Positions 1 through 8,658 of a stretch of 64,000 nucleotides of DNA are shown piece after piece. The stretch comes from Chromatiales bacterium (ex Bugula neritina AB1) (GTDB lineage: Bacteria > Pseudomonadota > Gammaproteobacteria > Granulosicoccales > Granulosicoccaceae), in the NCBI GenBank assembly GCA_001730015.1, contig MDLA01000142.1:62001-126000 (forward strand), given 5' to 3'. Numbering within the stretch: position 1 is the stretch's first letter; every line of letters starts with the position of its first letter. A program made the position numbers and the translations under genes. The notes under the pieces are model-generated. The model was not told where the DNA came from and made no database searches. It saw nothing but the letters and a program-made list of their open reading frames with translations.

Positions 1-986
1 ACCAGAACCGGTGCGATTTCGGAGCGGCGAAGTTCATAGACCGGGTTGAAAAACACGCGGTGACCGAGCGCCGATGGCAGCACGGTGTGCACGTCTTCAG
101 GCAGTATATGGTCGCGATCATTGATCCATGCGACAACGCGTGCTGCTCTGACCATAGCGCTCATTCCACGAGGGCTCGCTCCGGCAAGTATTAGCCGATC
201 CATATCGACGCCATCGACAGAGACACCGAATGCAGCGGGTGATTCACTGGCGCGCCATACCTCCAGGAGATACTTTTCAATGGCCGGGCTGGTTCGAACG
301 GTTTGCTGGATAGTGCGGCTGATCCCGTTGAGCTGATCCCCTGGACACAATCCGGGCGGCACCTCTTCGATCAGTGCATCTGCATTGTGGTAAGCAGTGT
401 CAATAATCAATGATCGCCGGATTTCTTCATCGACCGGAGTACCCATGTTGAGCTCGAACATGAAACGGTCACGCGCAGCAGAGGCAAGCTCGAAGGTTTC
501 TTCTTTTTCTACCTTGTTGCGATCTGCGAAGACCGTCATGTGCGGGAAATTGTACTCGCGATTAAACGCCGATACCGAACGTTCGGCCATCGCTCGCAAC
601 AGCAGCGACTGAACCTGCGGTCGGGCACGGTTTATCTCATTGAAGAAAAAGGTTGTCAGGCTTTCACCGTGACGAAGCAGCGGGCCGGGATCGATACGTG
701 GCTGACCATCTGCGTCGACATAGGTGTGATAAACCAGATCGTTCGGCATCAGGTCTATCGTGCCTTCGGTGCGCTCGAAGTCACCGCCTGCGGCTCGGGC
801 AAATGCACGCAGCACTGTGGTTTTGCCAACCCCGACGTCGCCTTCGAGCAGCACGTGACCACGCGCAAACAAGGCTATATTGATCAATCTGATTAAGTCT
901 TGCTGACCAATGACAACGGCATTAATTGCCGCTTCAGTGCTCAACGCTTTGTGACGCCAGTCCGCCAGATTATTATCTGAAGTCAA
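1..986 (-). CDS. MoxR-type AAA+ ATPase, 3' end cut by window edge
   Basis: Translated by hand on the minus strand. It reads open from a TTG at 986 to the left edge, so the C-terminus is missing. The TTG follows GGAGGAACCGC, a strong ribosome site that decides the start. Walker A is GDVGVGKT (about residues 43-50), followed by a Walker B/MoxR signature FFFNEINRARP and a later DRFMFE segment. MoxR ATPases are chaperone-like and often help insert cofactors or assemble complexes, commonly beside DUF58/VWA proteins, which would lie outside this window. The canonical DEINR is NEINR here, and the usual ATQNP sensor segment reads ADRNK. It is divergent from the molybdoenzyme at 1135, so a shared control region is possible. 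Family call is firm; the partner is unknown. Confidence 0.88.
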   Translation of the reverse strand, partial: MTSDNNLADWRHKALSTEAAINAVVIGQQDLIRLINIALFARGHVLLEGDVGVGKTTVLRAFARAAGGDFERTEGTIDLMPNDLVYHTYVDADGQPRIDPGPLLRHGESLTTFFFNEINRARPQVQSLLLRAMAERSVSAFNREYNFPHMTVFADRNKVEKEETFELASAARDRFMFELNMGTPVDEEIRRSLIIDTAYHNADALIEEVPPGLCPGDQLNGISRTIQQTVRTSPAIEKYLLEVWRASESPAAFGVSVDGVDMDRLILAGASPRGMSAMVRAARVVAWINDRDHILPEDVHTVLPSALGHRVFFNPVYELRRSEIAPVL

Positions 987-1134
987 GCGGTTCCTCCATC
1001 GCGGCTTGTGGCGAATGAATATACAGGTTTTTATTAATTAATGCACAGTGATTAAGGCAGCGCAGCTTAATAGCAGTATAATTTCCTCAACCGGGTTGAC
1101 TATGAATTACCGGCAATTAACACAGCACTAACAC

Positions 1135-3498
1135 ATGAGCGAATCCGTGGCTAAACCAGGCAGATCGACGAATAGCAAAATCTACCCGACCAGCACGCAC
1201 TGGGGTAACTACCTGCTGGAAAAAAATGACGGTAGAATATCAGCCGTGCGCCCGGTTGATTCAGATACCAATCCGTCACCCATTGGTCGGTCTCTAATCG
1301 ATTCGCAACATCGTGGTTGCCGAATTGCGCGCCCCGCTATCAGGAAAGGGTATCTGCAGAAGCAGTGGCGCAGTGATGGTTCACAGCGAGGCATTGATCC
1401 CTTTATAGAAGTGCCTTGGGACGAAGCGCTGGATATCGCAGCACAGGCGCTTGAGCACGTGAAAAAAGAGCATGGCAACGAGTCAATTTACGGAGGTTCC
1501 TATGGCTGGGCCAGTGCGGGTCGCTTTCATCATTCGCAAAGTCAGCTGCATCGTTTTTTAAAGCAGTTTGGCGGCTATACCGGTTCGGTTCAGTCGTACT
1601 CTACTGGCGGAGCGTTTGTTATTTTGCCGCACGTGATGGGTCTGCCATCCGGTGAACTGATGAAGCAGGCACCTTCCGTAGAAGATGTAGCCCGGCATGC
1701 ACGTCTGGTCGTAAGCTTTGGCGGCATCAGCATGAAAAACATGCAGATAAATCAGGGGGGTATAGGTAATCACAGTGCCCGTGATCAACTGACCAGCCTC
1801 CGTCAGAGCGGCGTTGATGTAGTTTGTGTCAGCCCGGTGCGGGCAGATACGCCGGAATTTCTCAATGCAGACTGGTGGCCGCTGATTCCCAATACCGATG
1901 TCGCCCTGATGCTGGGTCTCGCGCATACGCTCTATAGCGAAGGCCTGCACGATTCTGCGTTCCTGCAGTCACATTGCACGGGCTTTGAAAAGTTCAGGGA
2001 CTACCTGACCGGAGCAACCGATGGTCAAAGTAAAGACGCCACCTGGGCCGCTTCAATCTGCGATATAGAAGTAGATAAAATCCGCAAATTGGCCCGGCGC
2101 ATGGCCAGCGCACCAACGCTGCTTTCTATCAGCTGGTCACTACAGCGCACCGAGCACGGAGAGCAACCCTACTGGATGATCACCACGCTCGCTGCGATGC
2201 TCGGCAATATAGGCCTGCCGGGGCAGGGTATAGGCTATGGATACGGATGCATTCATAATTTCGGTTTCGCCGGTCGGCACCCGCTACCATTCAAGGCAGG
2301 TGAGTTCGAGCAGGGGCCGAATCCGGTAGAGAATTTTATACCGGTTGCACGGGTCGCCGATATGCTGCTCGAACCCCGGGGTGAATATGTGTTCAATGGT
2401 CAGGCCCGCAGCTACCCGGATATACGTCTGGTCTACTGGGCTGGTGGCAATCCGTTTCACCATCATCAGGATCTAAATCGTCTGCGCCTGGCCTGGAGCA
2501 AACCCGAAACCATAATCGTGCACGAACCCGTGTGGACCGCCACCGCCCGCTACGCAGACATCGTTTTTCCAGCCACCACAGCACTGGAGCGCGAAGACTT
2601 CGCCTGTGGTACATCAGATCTGTTCTTATCCCCGATGCACAAAGTGCTGGATCCCTACGAGGACTCGCGAGACGACTACGCCGTATTCAGTGCACTGTCC
2701 AGTCGGTTGGGCTTTGCAGAAACTTTTACTGAAAATCGTACAGCGCGGGAATGGCTGGAGCAATTGTGGCAAACCACAGTAGAGCGGGCAGCCAGGTGCG
2801 AGGTCACACTGCCGGACTTTGAAACCTTCTGGAACGGCGGGCAGATTGCACTGGATTCCACGCAGGCACCGGCTATAGAATTTTCGATAGAGAAATTCCG
2901 ACGCGATCCCGTGGCACATCCGCTGCCAACTCCGTCTGGTAAAATTGAGTTATATTCAGAAACGCTGGCTGGCTTTAACCTGCCGGACTGCGGTGGTCAC
3001 GCACGGTGGCAGGAAAAAGAAGAAATAGCCGGAAGTGAGCGCGCATCAAAGTACCCCCTGGCGCTCAATTCAAACCAGCCGGTTACACGTCTGCATAGCC
3101 AATACGACTTTGGCAGCACCAGTGTTAAAACAAAAAAACAACAGCGCGAAACCGCCAGACTGAACCCGCACGATGCCGCCTCCCGCAGCATCAGCAACGG
3201 GGATATCATAAAACTCTATAATGATCGCGGAGCGTGCCTGGCCTCAGCCGTGATAAGCGATGGAGTGCGCCCGGGCGTTGTCGTGCTGCCCACCGGCGCC
3301 TGGTATAACCCGCAGGATGCCCGCGTTTATGATAGTTTGGAAGTCCACGGTAACCCCAATGTGCTCACCCGTGATGTTGGTACATCAAGCCTTGCACAGG
3401 CAACCAGTGCACACAGCTGCCTGATAGAAGTGGAACGGTACGATGATGAATTGCCGGAGGTCACCGTGTTTGAGCAGCCGGAGTTTGCAGAACGTTAA
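1135..3498 (+). CDS. Cytoplasmic molybdopterin oxidoreductase, BisC/TorZ-like (biotin sulfoxide / N- or S-oxide reductase family)
   Basis: 787 residues, close to the length of E. coli BisC. The opening TSTHWGNY segment is typical of the BisC/TorA/DMSO reductase group. GGSYGWASAGRFHH (from about residue 120) supplies the expected molybdenum-ligand serine at 122. Later blocks YWAGGNPFHHHQD and ADIVFPATTALERED are typical of the bis-MGD binding core, and the C-terminal molydopterin-binding domain begins near residue 640. There is no twin-arginine signal and no N-terminal cysteine cluster, so I infer a soluble cytoplasmic enzyme reducing oxidised metabolites such as biotin or methionine sulfoxide. 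The exact substrate cannot be read from sequence. It is transcribed away from the MoxR gene with about 150 bp between them. Confidence 0.9.
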   Translation: MSESVAKPGRSTNSKIYPTSTHWGNYLLEKNDGRISAVRPVDSDTNPSPIGRSLIDSQHRGCRIARPAIRKGYLQKQWRSDGSQRGIDPFIEVPWDEALDIAAQALEHVKKEHGNESIYGGSYGWASAGRFHHSQSQLHRFLKQFGGYTGSVQSYSTGGAFVILPHVMGLPSGELMKQAPSVEDVARHARLVVSFGGISMKNMQINQGGIGNHSARDQLTSLRQSGVDVVCVSPVRADTPEFLNADWWPLIPNTDVALMLGLAHTLYSEGLHDSAFLQSHCTGFEKFRDYLTGATDGQSKDATWAASICDIEVDKIRKLARRMASAPTLLSISWSLQRTEHGEQPYWMITTLAAMLGNIGLPGQGIGYGYGCIHNFGFAGRHPLPFKAGEFEQGPNPVENFIPVARVADMLLEPRGEYVFNGQARSYPDIRLVYWAGGNPFHHHQDLNRLRLAWSKPETIIVHEPVWTATARYADIVFPATTALEREDFACGTSDLFLSPMHKVLDPYEDSRDDYAVFSALSSRLGFAETFTENRTAREWLEQLWQTTVERAARCEVTLPDFETFWNGGQIALDSTQAPAIEFSIEKFRRDPVAHPLPTPSGKIELYSETLAGFNLPDCGGHARWQEKEEIAGSERASKYPLALNSNQPVTRLHSQYDFGSTSVKTKKQQRETARLNPHDAASRSISNGDIIKLYNDRGACLASAVISDGVRPGVVVLPTGAWYNPQDARVYDSLEVHGNPNVLTRDVGTSSLAQATSAHSCLIEVERYDDELPEVTVFEQPEFAER

Positions 3499-3688
3499 AA
3501 GTTACGAGGTTCCAGAGAATATTCAAGGAGCTTCGATGCACGTAGAGGAGTTAGCTTAATAGCTAATTGGACCCAGTGGATCGTGCTATGTTGTTTTATA
3601 AATAACAGTTTCTCATTCTCTTTCATGGGCACCGCCAACGTTACAAACGTCAGTTGTTGCAGCTTTGAGCGTCGGGAGGAGATCCGGA

Positions 3689-4111
3689 TTGAAAAATATT
3701 GGAAACGCAGTTGTAGTATGTGCAGTTGTTAGTACTGTAATCAGCCTCTATCAAGGCAATTATCCTGTAGCAATACTTCAGGCTATTCCTGTGCTTATAA
3801 AGGTGTTATTGCTGATTTTTCCGAACGGAAAAGTGGCAGGTGTTTTGACCCTTGAGATGGGTCCAGAGCGTTGCCATAGTCAGAACCCGGGTGAGTATTC
3901 TCTGAGAATGGCGGTATTTAGTTCAAAATGTGCACTGCTGGTACTGCTTATCTGGTCAGCTGCTTTTACCATCGACTTTGATATTGACAACAATAATTTT
4001 TTACTTGGTGTGTTCGCGTTTGTACTGCCTGTGCTCTTTGCTATGGCAATTTCTGCCACCATGTTTCAGTTGCAAAGGTGCGGTTATTTTAGATTTTCGC
4101 GGCGAAATTAA
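3689..4111 (+). CDS. Small hydrophobic membrane protein, unknown function
   Basis: I place the start at TTG 3689 because GGGAGGAG lies seven bases upstream. An in-frame TTG at 3665 has no such site. The 140-residue product has about four hydrophobic segments, near residues 5-20, 25-45, 75-97 and 104-124, with a basic end (RFSRRN). I recognise no family. It stands alone and converges on the small minus-strand reading frame at 4108-4365, overlapping its end by four bases. Confidence 0.55.
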   Translation: MKNIGNAVVVCAVVSTVISLYQGNYPVAILQAIPVLIKVLLLIFPNGKVAGVLTLEMGPERCHSQNPGEYSLRMAVFSSKCALLVLLIWSAAFTIDFDIDNNNFLLGVFAFVLPVLFAMAISATMFQLQRCGYFRFSRRN

Positions 4112-4365
4112 CTGTGGAATTGTTTGCCCGGGGTATGAACCGCTTCAGTTATTGCTGTTTGATCAAACTCGTCGAGTTTTTCCCATTGTTTGCGCAGTGC
4201 AGGGCCGCTAAGGAAGCCGATAATTTTTGTTACCAACTCTCCCTTGAGGCTGGATTTTTCTCTGCCTTTACTGAGCAGCTTTAGGAACTGTTTGAGCTGA
4301 GGTACCGTTAGCGAGCGAGTGATTTTCGGAGGGTAACAGGGGGAGCGTTGGGCATGCTGGATCAA
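4108..4365 (-). pseudogene. Possible 5' remnant of a larger gene (85-codon fragment)
   Basis: The reading frame begins at a TTG and encodes a lysine-rich helical stretch (SLTVPQLKQFLKLLSKG, then ELVTKII, then WEKLDEFDQTAITEAVH). It resembles the N-terminal part of a larger SAP-like or helicase-associated protein. The frame stops abruptly after 85 codons, and no continuation is obvious in other frames because the convergent membrane-protein gene begins there. I infer a truncated remnant, but a genuine small protein is possible. Family identity is a guess. Confidence 0.35.
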
Positions 4366-4488
4366 TTCACAATATTGACTATTTCGAGGATGAAACGAGC
4401 TTATCGAATCGCGTGTTGATTATACAGCCTATGCTTTGATAATGAGCGTGGCTATCACCTAAGCTTGTGCTTCGGGATCCGACTCGTT

Positions 4489-5310
4489 TCAGAGCTGGTA
4501 CGAAACCACAATAGGCCAGTGATCCCTGAACCCGGGTATATCAGCAATGCGTGTATCAAGATCAACCATGCCGCTTTCGTCTTGCACAACCGTTAACGTT
4601 TTCGGATAGTGGAATACATGGTCAATACGTGTGTGCGCATAGTAGGTTTCGCCTGCTGCAATAGTACCATCGCCAAAGTCCGTTAGAATATCGGTGTAAA
4701 GTCCGCCGGATCTGTTTTCTTCAAAGTTATAGTTCAGGTCACCGGCAACCAGCCGGATGGCTTCGCTGCGAGTTCTAGCGTGTTCTATTGAGCAGCGTAT
4801 ACTGGCTATTTTTGCCGCCATACCGCGGGCCGGATGGGGCGAATGCACACCTAAAACGTACACGGATTTATTGATTCCGTCCTGTATTGTTACGCCTTTG
4901 GTTGCTCTGCCACCGCATATAATATCTTCTTCAAACTCTACGTCGAGAGGGCTTAGGATTGTTAAAACCTGACCATTATGGCCAGTAGACACTGAGTATG
5001 CCTGCCAGTTAGTACCCATGTTACCAGCAATGCGGGTTGCCTGGAGAAGCTCACCGAGCTCCTGCAGAATAACAACCTGTGCATCTATGGCCTTCAGTAC
5101 ATTCGACACTTCGTTTACATCAAGGTCTCGCATGTTTTTGTTGGCGGTTATTGCAAAATAACCCACATTCCAGGTAACCAGTCGAAAATCTGAAGTTGAA
5201 ACGGCTGACAAGTCAAAACGCTGTGCGGGCCGCCAGCGCGCCCATAAGAGCAGTGCTGCTGTAACAAACAGGAGCAGCAGGAAAATAAGCGGTTTTCTAT
5301 TTACTTTCAC
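4489..5310 (-). CDS. Endonuclease/exonuclease/phosphatase (EEP) superfamily protein, membrane-anchored
   Basis: I choose GTG 5310, which overlaps the stop of the upstream gene (5297-5299) by 14 bases. The longer frame to 5391 would run deep into that gene. The product has an N-terminal hydrophobic anchor (IFLLLLFVTAALLLWA) and then the EEP fold: FRLVTWNVGYF with its metal-site asparagine, VVILQELGE with the catalytic glutamate, VLGVHSPHP, VAGDLNYN, and the closing DHWPIVV histidine. Family members cleave phosphodiester or phosphoester bonds in nucleic acids, lipids or small molecules. The single anchor suggests action outside the cytoplasm. The overlap with the membrane-protein gene upstream suggests co-translation and perhaps a joint envelope role. 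Confidence 0.82.
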   Translation of the reverse strand: MKVNRKPLIFLLLLFVTAALLLWARWRPAQRFDLSAVSTSDFRLVTWNVGYFAITANKNMRDLDVNEVSNVLKAIDAQVVILQELGELLQATRIAGNMGTNWQAYSVSTGHNGQVLTILSPLDVEFEEDIICGGRATKGVTIQDGINKSVYVLGVHSPHPARGMAAKIASIRCSIEHARTRSEAIRLVAGDLNYNFEENRSGGLYTDILTDFGDGTIAAGETYYAHTRIDHVFHYPKTLTVVQDESGMVDLDTRIADIPGFRDHWPIVVSYQL

Positions 5311-6220
5311 TATCAGACCTTTTATTCCCGTTGCCAATTCCAGCTGCTGCACTGAGCAGCGCGGATTTTCTGGCACGAAGTGCTTCACCAACGAGTGGTT
5401 TTATATTTTTTCGAACCACGTGGCGGCGGGAGCGGCTCTTTAGATACAGCCAGGCTTTTGCACGCCTGAGGTGCAGCCGGACATTGAAACGAAGGTAGAT
5501 TACGCGGTGATCGTCTTTGATAATCGGAACAATATCAGCGGCCAGCGGAATGAGTGTATTGGTGACAAAATTGCCGATAAAATTCGGAATCAGCTTTAGC
5601 AGGGTAGGGCCTATAAATCGCCATAGGCGTATTAGCAATAACCACAAAATCAGTATTAGTTCCCAGATCAGATCGAATAACAAGATTGAAACACCGAGCA
5701 TCGATTGCCCGATAAGTATAAAAATTAAACACAGCGCGGCGCCCAGCAGCAGTCTTTTGCGGCGCTCGGAGGATTTTTTCCACCACCGTACTGCATTGCC
5801 GAATGATGATCTTTTTAAACGATGCATGGCGAAGCGCGGTAGCAATTTAATGCCCCGGCGTTCGTGTCCGAACAGCAGGTTGAGCAAAACACTGACAATC
5901 ACAAAACGCGCAGACAGGCTTAGCAGAAACCGCCCTGCATGGCGCAGTAGCTTTTTGCCTGACCAGGCTTTCCAGCCGCCAAGCAGAGTCAATAGCAGCG
6001 TTGTAAATTCACCAGCCCAGCTAATGAGCTTTGCACCGGTGTGAGCCCATAACCCGAGGAGCACGGCAGGCAGGGATTTGATCAATAGCGGCTTGAGAAA
6101 CAACCAGGTTTTAAGTACTGGTGCCAGTAGTGCATCAGTGCCGGCAACATACAGGCTATGCCACGACACCACGATGCAGAATATCAATACACTCAACCAG
6201 GGTAACAGTAACAACGACAC
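5297..6220 (-). CDS. Polytopic membrane protein with basic C-terminus, unknown function
   Basis: 307 residues starting at GTG 6220; no ATG exists in the open frame upstream. Several hydrophobic segments are visible (LLLLPWLSVLIFCIVVSW at the N-terminus, others near 40-60, 70-80, 100-115 and 155-200). A very basic tail from about residue 240 (RLHLRRAKAWLYLKSRSRR) probably faces the cytoplasm or binds acidic lipid head-groups. Its stop overlaps the start of the EEP phosphatase-like gene, forming a two-gene operon. I do not recognise the family. Confidence 0.6.
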   Translation of the reverse strand: MSLLLLPWLSVLIFCIVVSWHSLYVAGTDALLAPVLKTWLFLKPLLIKSLPAVLLGLWAHTGAKLISWAGEFTTLLLTLLGGWKAWSGKKLLRHAGRFLLSLSARFVIVSVLLNLLFGHERRGIKLLPRFAMHRLKRSSFGNAVRWWKKSSERRKRLLLGAALCLIFILIGQSMLGVSILLFDLIWELILILWLLLIRLWRFIGPTLLKLIPNFIGNFVTNTLIPLAADIVPIIKDDHRVIYLRFNVRLHLRRAKAWLYLKSRSRRHVVRKNIKPLVGEALRARKSALLSAAAGIGNGNKRSDSESK

Positions 6221-6464
6221 CAGCCGCCTGAATTCGATAGCACTGCGGTGTAAAAAAGTGATGATTCTGTTGGTGAGTGTTTTCAGTGTTTTTCGATAGC
6301 CGGGTTCAGTGTTTTGCTTGCTTATGTATAGAGTTAATGGTGCCGATCTATTGTAAATTCAAGTGTTTACGAGACTTTTGCTGCCTGCTCAACGTTAATT
6401 TTACGATGATTCCTGCTTCAAGGAAGCGTACGATAGATTTTAGATCAAAATTTAAGGTGCAGCA

Positions 6465-7391
6465 GTGACAACCCATTACCTCGATAACAGTAACCCACAG
6501 CCGTTCTGGGACAATTCAGTCGAACCGCGACTGACTATTGAGCCAGGTGATACGGTGGTGTTTGATTGTCTGGAAGCAAGCGGTCAGTACGATGAGCACT
6601 CCACACTGGAAAACTATCTGAATGTGGATCGCAGTAAGGTACATGCGCTGAATGGCTCGGTGTATATCAATGGCGCACAACCGGGCGACGCACTTGAAGT
6701 CGAAATACTCGATATGCAGCATAAGGGCTGGGGTTGGACTGCGTTTCGACCTGGCTTTGGTTTGCTGTCTGACGATTTTCCGGACCCCTGTTTTCATATC
6801 TGGAAGCTGGAAGAGGACCGTTGTATTTTTGGTGTGAACGACATTGTCCTGCCATTTGAACCGATGCCTGGCTGTGTCGGTGTAGCACCGCGCGAGGCAG
6901 GTCGGTTGAACACCATTCCGCCGCGGGAGAACGGCGGAAACGTCGATGTTCGCGACCTGACTACCGGAAGCACATTCTGGCTGCCGGTACTGGTGCCCGG
7001 TGCGTTGTTTTCAACCGGTGACTGCCATGCCAACCAGGGGCAGGGTGAGATTTGTGGTACGGGTATAGAATGCCCGATGACAGTCACGATGCGGTTTTCT
7101 ATCCGCAAGAATTCAGCAATTAAAGAGCTGCAGTACATAAGGCCAAGCCCGATGACTCTTACCGATACCGTCGGGTATTTCGGCACCACGGCGCACGGGC
7201 CGGATCTGTATGTGAATTCGCAAAATGCAGTGCGACAGATGATCGATTGGCTGGTCGCAGAGAAAGGGCTGACTCGCGCGCAGGCTTATCTTCTTTGTGG
7301 TGCCATTGTTGATTTGAAAATCAGTGAAATTGTGGATATACCGAACTGGATAGTCACAGCGCAGGTGCCACTGGGGATTTTTCCATCGTAG
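6465..7391 (+). CDS. Acetamidase/formamidase family amide hydrolase
   Basis: 308 residues from GTG 6465. The sequence follows the FmdA/AmdA family through its length: EPGDTVVFDCLEA near residue 26, NGSVYINGAQPGDALEVEIL near 63, RENGGNVDVRDL near 155, then PGALFSTGDCHANQGQGEICG near 180, which carries the conserved acidic and histidine residues of the metal site. Family enzymes hydrolyse formamide, acetamide or related short amides to ammonia plus the acid. It stands alone, with the two-gene membrane/EEP operon divergent on its left. Substrate is not predictable beyond small amides. Confidence 0.88.
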   Translation: MTTHYLDNSNPQPFWDNSVEPRLTIEPGDTVVFDCLEASGQYDEHSTLENYLNVDRSKVHALNGSVYINGAQPGDALEVEILDMQHKGWGWTAFRPGFGLLSDDFPDPCFHIWKLEEDRCIFGVNDIVLPFEPMPGCVGVAPREAGRLNTIPPRENGGNVDVRDLTTGSTFWLPVLVPGALFSTGDCHANQGQGEICGTGIECPMTVTMRFSIRKNSAIKELQYIRPSPMTLTDTVGYFGTTAHGPDLYVNSQNAVRQMIDWLVAEKGLTRAQAYLLCGAIVDLKISEIVDIPNWIVTAQVPLGIFPS

Positions 7392-7537
7392 TGCGGTATT
7401 CGGCACATTGGTTGGTGCGGTATTGTTTTGGTGTTTAATTGTGGTGCTTAAGCGATCTGAAACGTCTTGGCGAATCTGCTGCAAAGCTGCGGATTGGTAG
7501 CCGAAATAAGGTAATATTGAATTTTACCAATCATTGA

Positions 7538-8440
7538 TTGCCCGCGATGAACTCTTCAGAAGCGCTTAGCCTTCTCAATCATTCTATGAAAAAGCATGGC
7601 CTGTCGGGTTGGACAGGCGGGCTGGACAATGCACGGCGGCGCTTTGGTGTGTGCCGTTTCTACCAGCAGCAGATCAGCCTGAGTCGGGTGTTATGTGAGC
7701 TCAATAGCGAAGAGGAGGTGCGCGACACGATCCTCCACGAGATCGCACATGCGCTTGCCTGGGAACGATACGGCGAGAGCTGCGGTCATGATCGCCGCTG
7801 GAAGGCCATTTGTGTTGAGATCGGGGCGCGCCCGGTTGCCTGTTACGATAGCGGCGTTGTGCAACCCACTGCACCCTGGGCGCTGGTGCATCGGGAAACC
7901 GGCGAAGTGTTCTACTCTTACCACAAGCGGCCTCGGCGTGACTGGTCTAAAAGCTGGATTCGTGGCCGTAAGTCTGAGACATTGGGATTTCTTGAAATTC
8001 GAGCGTCGGCCTCAGTAAGTTTTCCGGAGAAGAACAGCACTGCTATGTCTACAGATACCGCAGAATTTACCTCGCAGTCAGTCGGAGGTTTCCGGGAAAA
8101 GCTGCTTGATCACGTTAATACTTTTGCGCGTGATCAGGGCCTGACCGTCTCACCGGGCGCTTCGGTTAAATACGATGCTAATAACTGCCAGATCACGCTG
8201 ACGTTCAGTGTTCCCGAGGAAGAAGGAGTTGATCGACAGCGGTTGGAATTCGAGGCGCTGGCTGGTGTATTTGATCTAAAAGAAGAAGATTACCAGCGAA
8301 CGTTCCGGGTTAACGGTACCGAATTTCAATTGATCGGCTTTAAACTGAAAAATCGCAAGTACCCTGTTATTGCTACAGACCCGGGCGGTCGGAAATATAA
8401 GTTTGAGCTCAGTGTTCTGGAAAAACTAAAAGCTACCTGA
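7538..8440 (+). CDS. SprT-like zinc metallopeptidase domain protein with an extra C-terminal domain
   Basis: The 300-residue product starts at TTG 7538; ATG 7547 is an alternative. The N-terminal domain (about 5-130) is SprT-like: LHEIAHALAWE gives the HExxH zinc motif at 67-71, and H84 is a likely third ligand. SprT/Spartan proteins act on DNA-protein crosslinks or as metal-dependent proteases. A second domain (about 175-300) contains GVFDLKEEDYQRTF, VNGTEFQLIGFKLKNRKYPV and ATDPGGRKYKF. It looks like a compact DNA- or protein-binding module that I cannot name. The zinc-ribbon cysteines of E. coli SprT are absent. A 162-bp repeat element begins 12 bases after the stop. Confidence 0.75.
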   Translation: MPAMNSSEALSLLNHSMKKHGLSGWTGGLDNARRRFGVCRFYQQQISLSRVLCELNSEEEVRDTILHEIAHALAWERYGESCGHDRRWKAICVEIGARPVACYDSGVVQPTAPWALVHRETGEVFYSYHKRPRRDWSKSWIRGRKSETLGFLEIRASASVSFPEKNSTAMSTDTAEFTSQSVGGFREKLLDHVNTFARDQGLTVSPGASVKYDANNCQITLTFSVPEEEGVDRQRLEFEALAGVFDLKEEDYQRTFRVNGTEFQLIGFKLKNRKYPVIATDPGGRKYKFELSVLEKLKAT

Positions 8441-8452
8441 TCTGAAGGCGAG

Positions 8453-8614
8453 CTAGTGCGTCCATAGACCAGGGCGTAGCGAGGATCATTCAGGTGCGTG
8501 AGATTTCGCCTGCCACATGTGGGCGTTTAGTCATTCTAAATAATTTCATGTGGTCGGGGAAAGGTTGCGCGCTTGAGTGGTCCGCAGTAGCGCTGGTTTA
8601 TGGATGGGCACTAG
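8453..8614 (+). repeat. Nested inverted-repeat element, subfamily 1, copy 1
   Basis: 162-bp intergenic element bounded by CTAG at both ends. Its outer arms are inverted repeats (GCTAGTGC at the left; GGTTTATGGATGGGCACTAGC at the right). Inside, GAGATTTCGCCTGCCACATG pairs with CATGTGGTCGGGGAAAGG to form a long hairpin, whose loop TTTAGTCATTCTAAA is itself palindromic. A closely similar copy lies at 54485-54647. No coding capacity. It sits between the convergent SprT and oxygenase genes. I infer a MITE-like or structured-RNA intergenic element. Confidence 0.85.
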
Positions 8615-8658
8615 CAAGTAGAACGATTCAGTGCAATCGTTTCTATATATTGTGGGCT

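Noticed and set aside
5517..6044. 175-codon plus-strand frame across the membrane-protein gene
   Set aside because: It lies antisense to a coherent membrane protein and its product is a random-looking serine/arginine-rich string.
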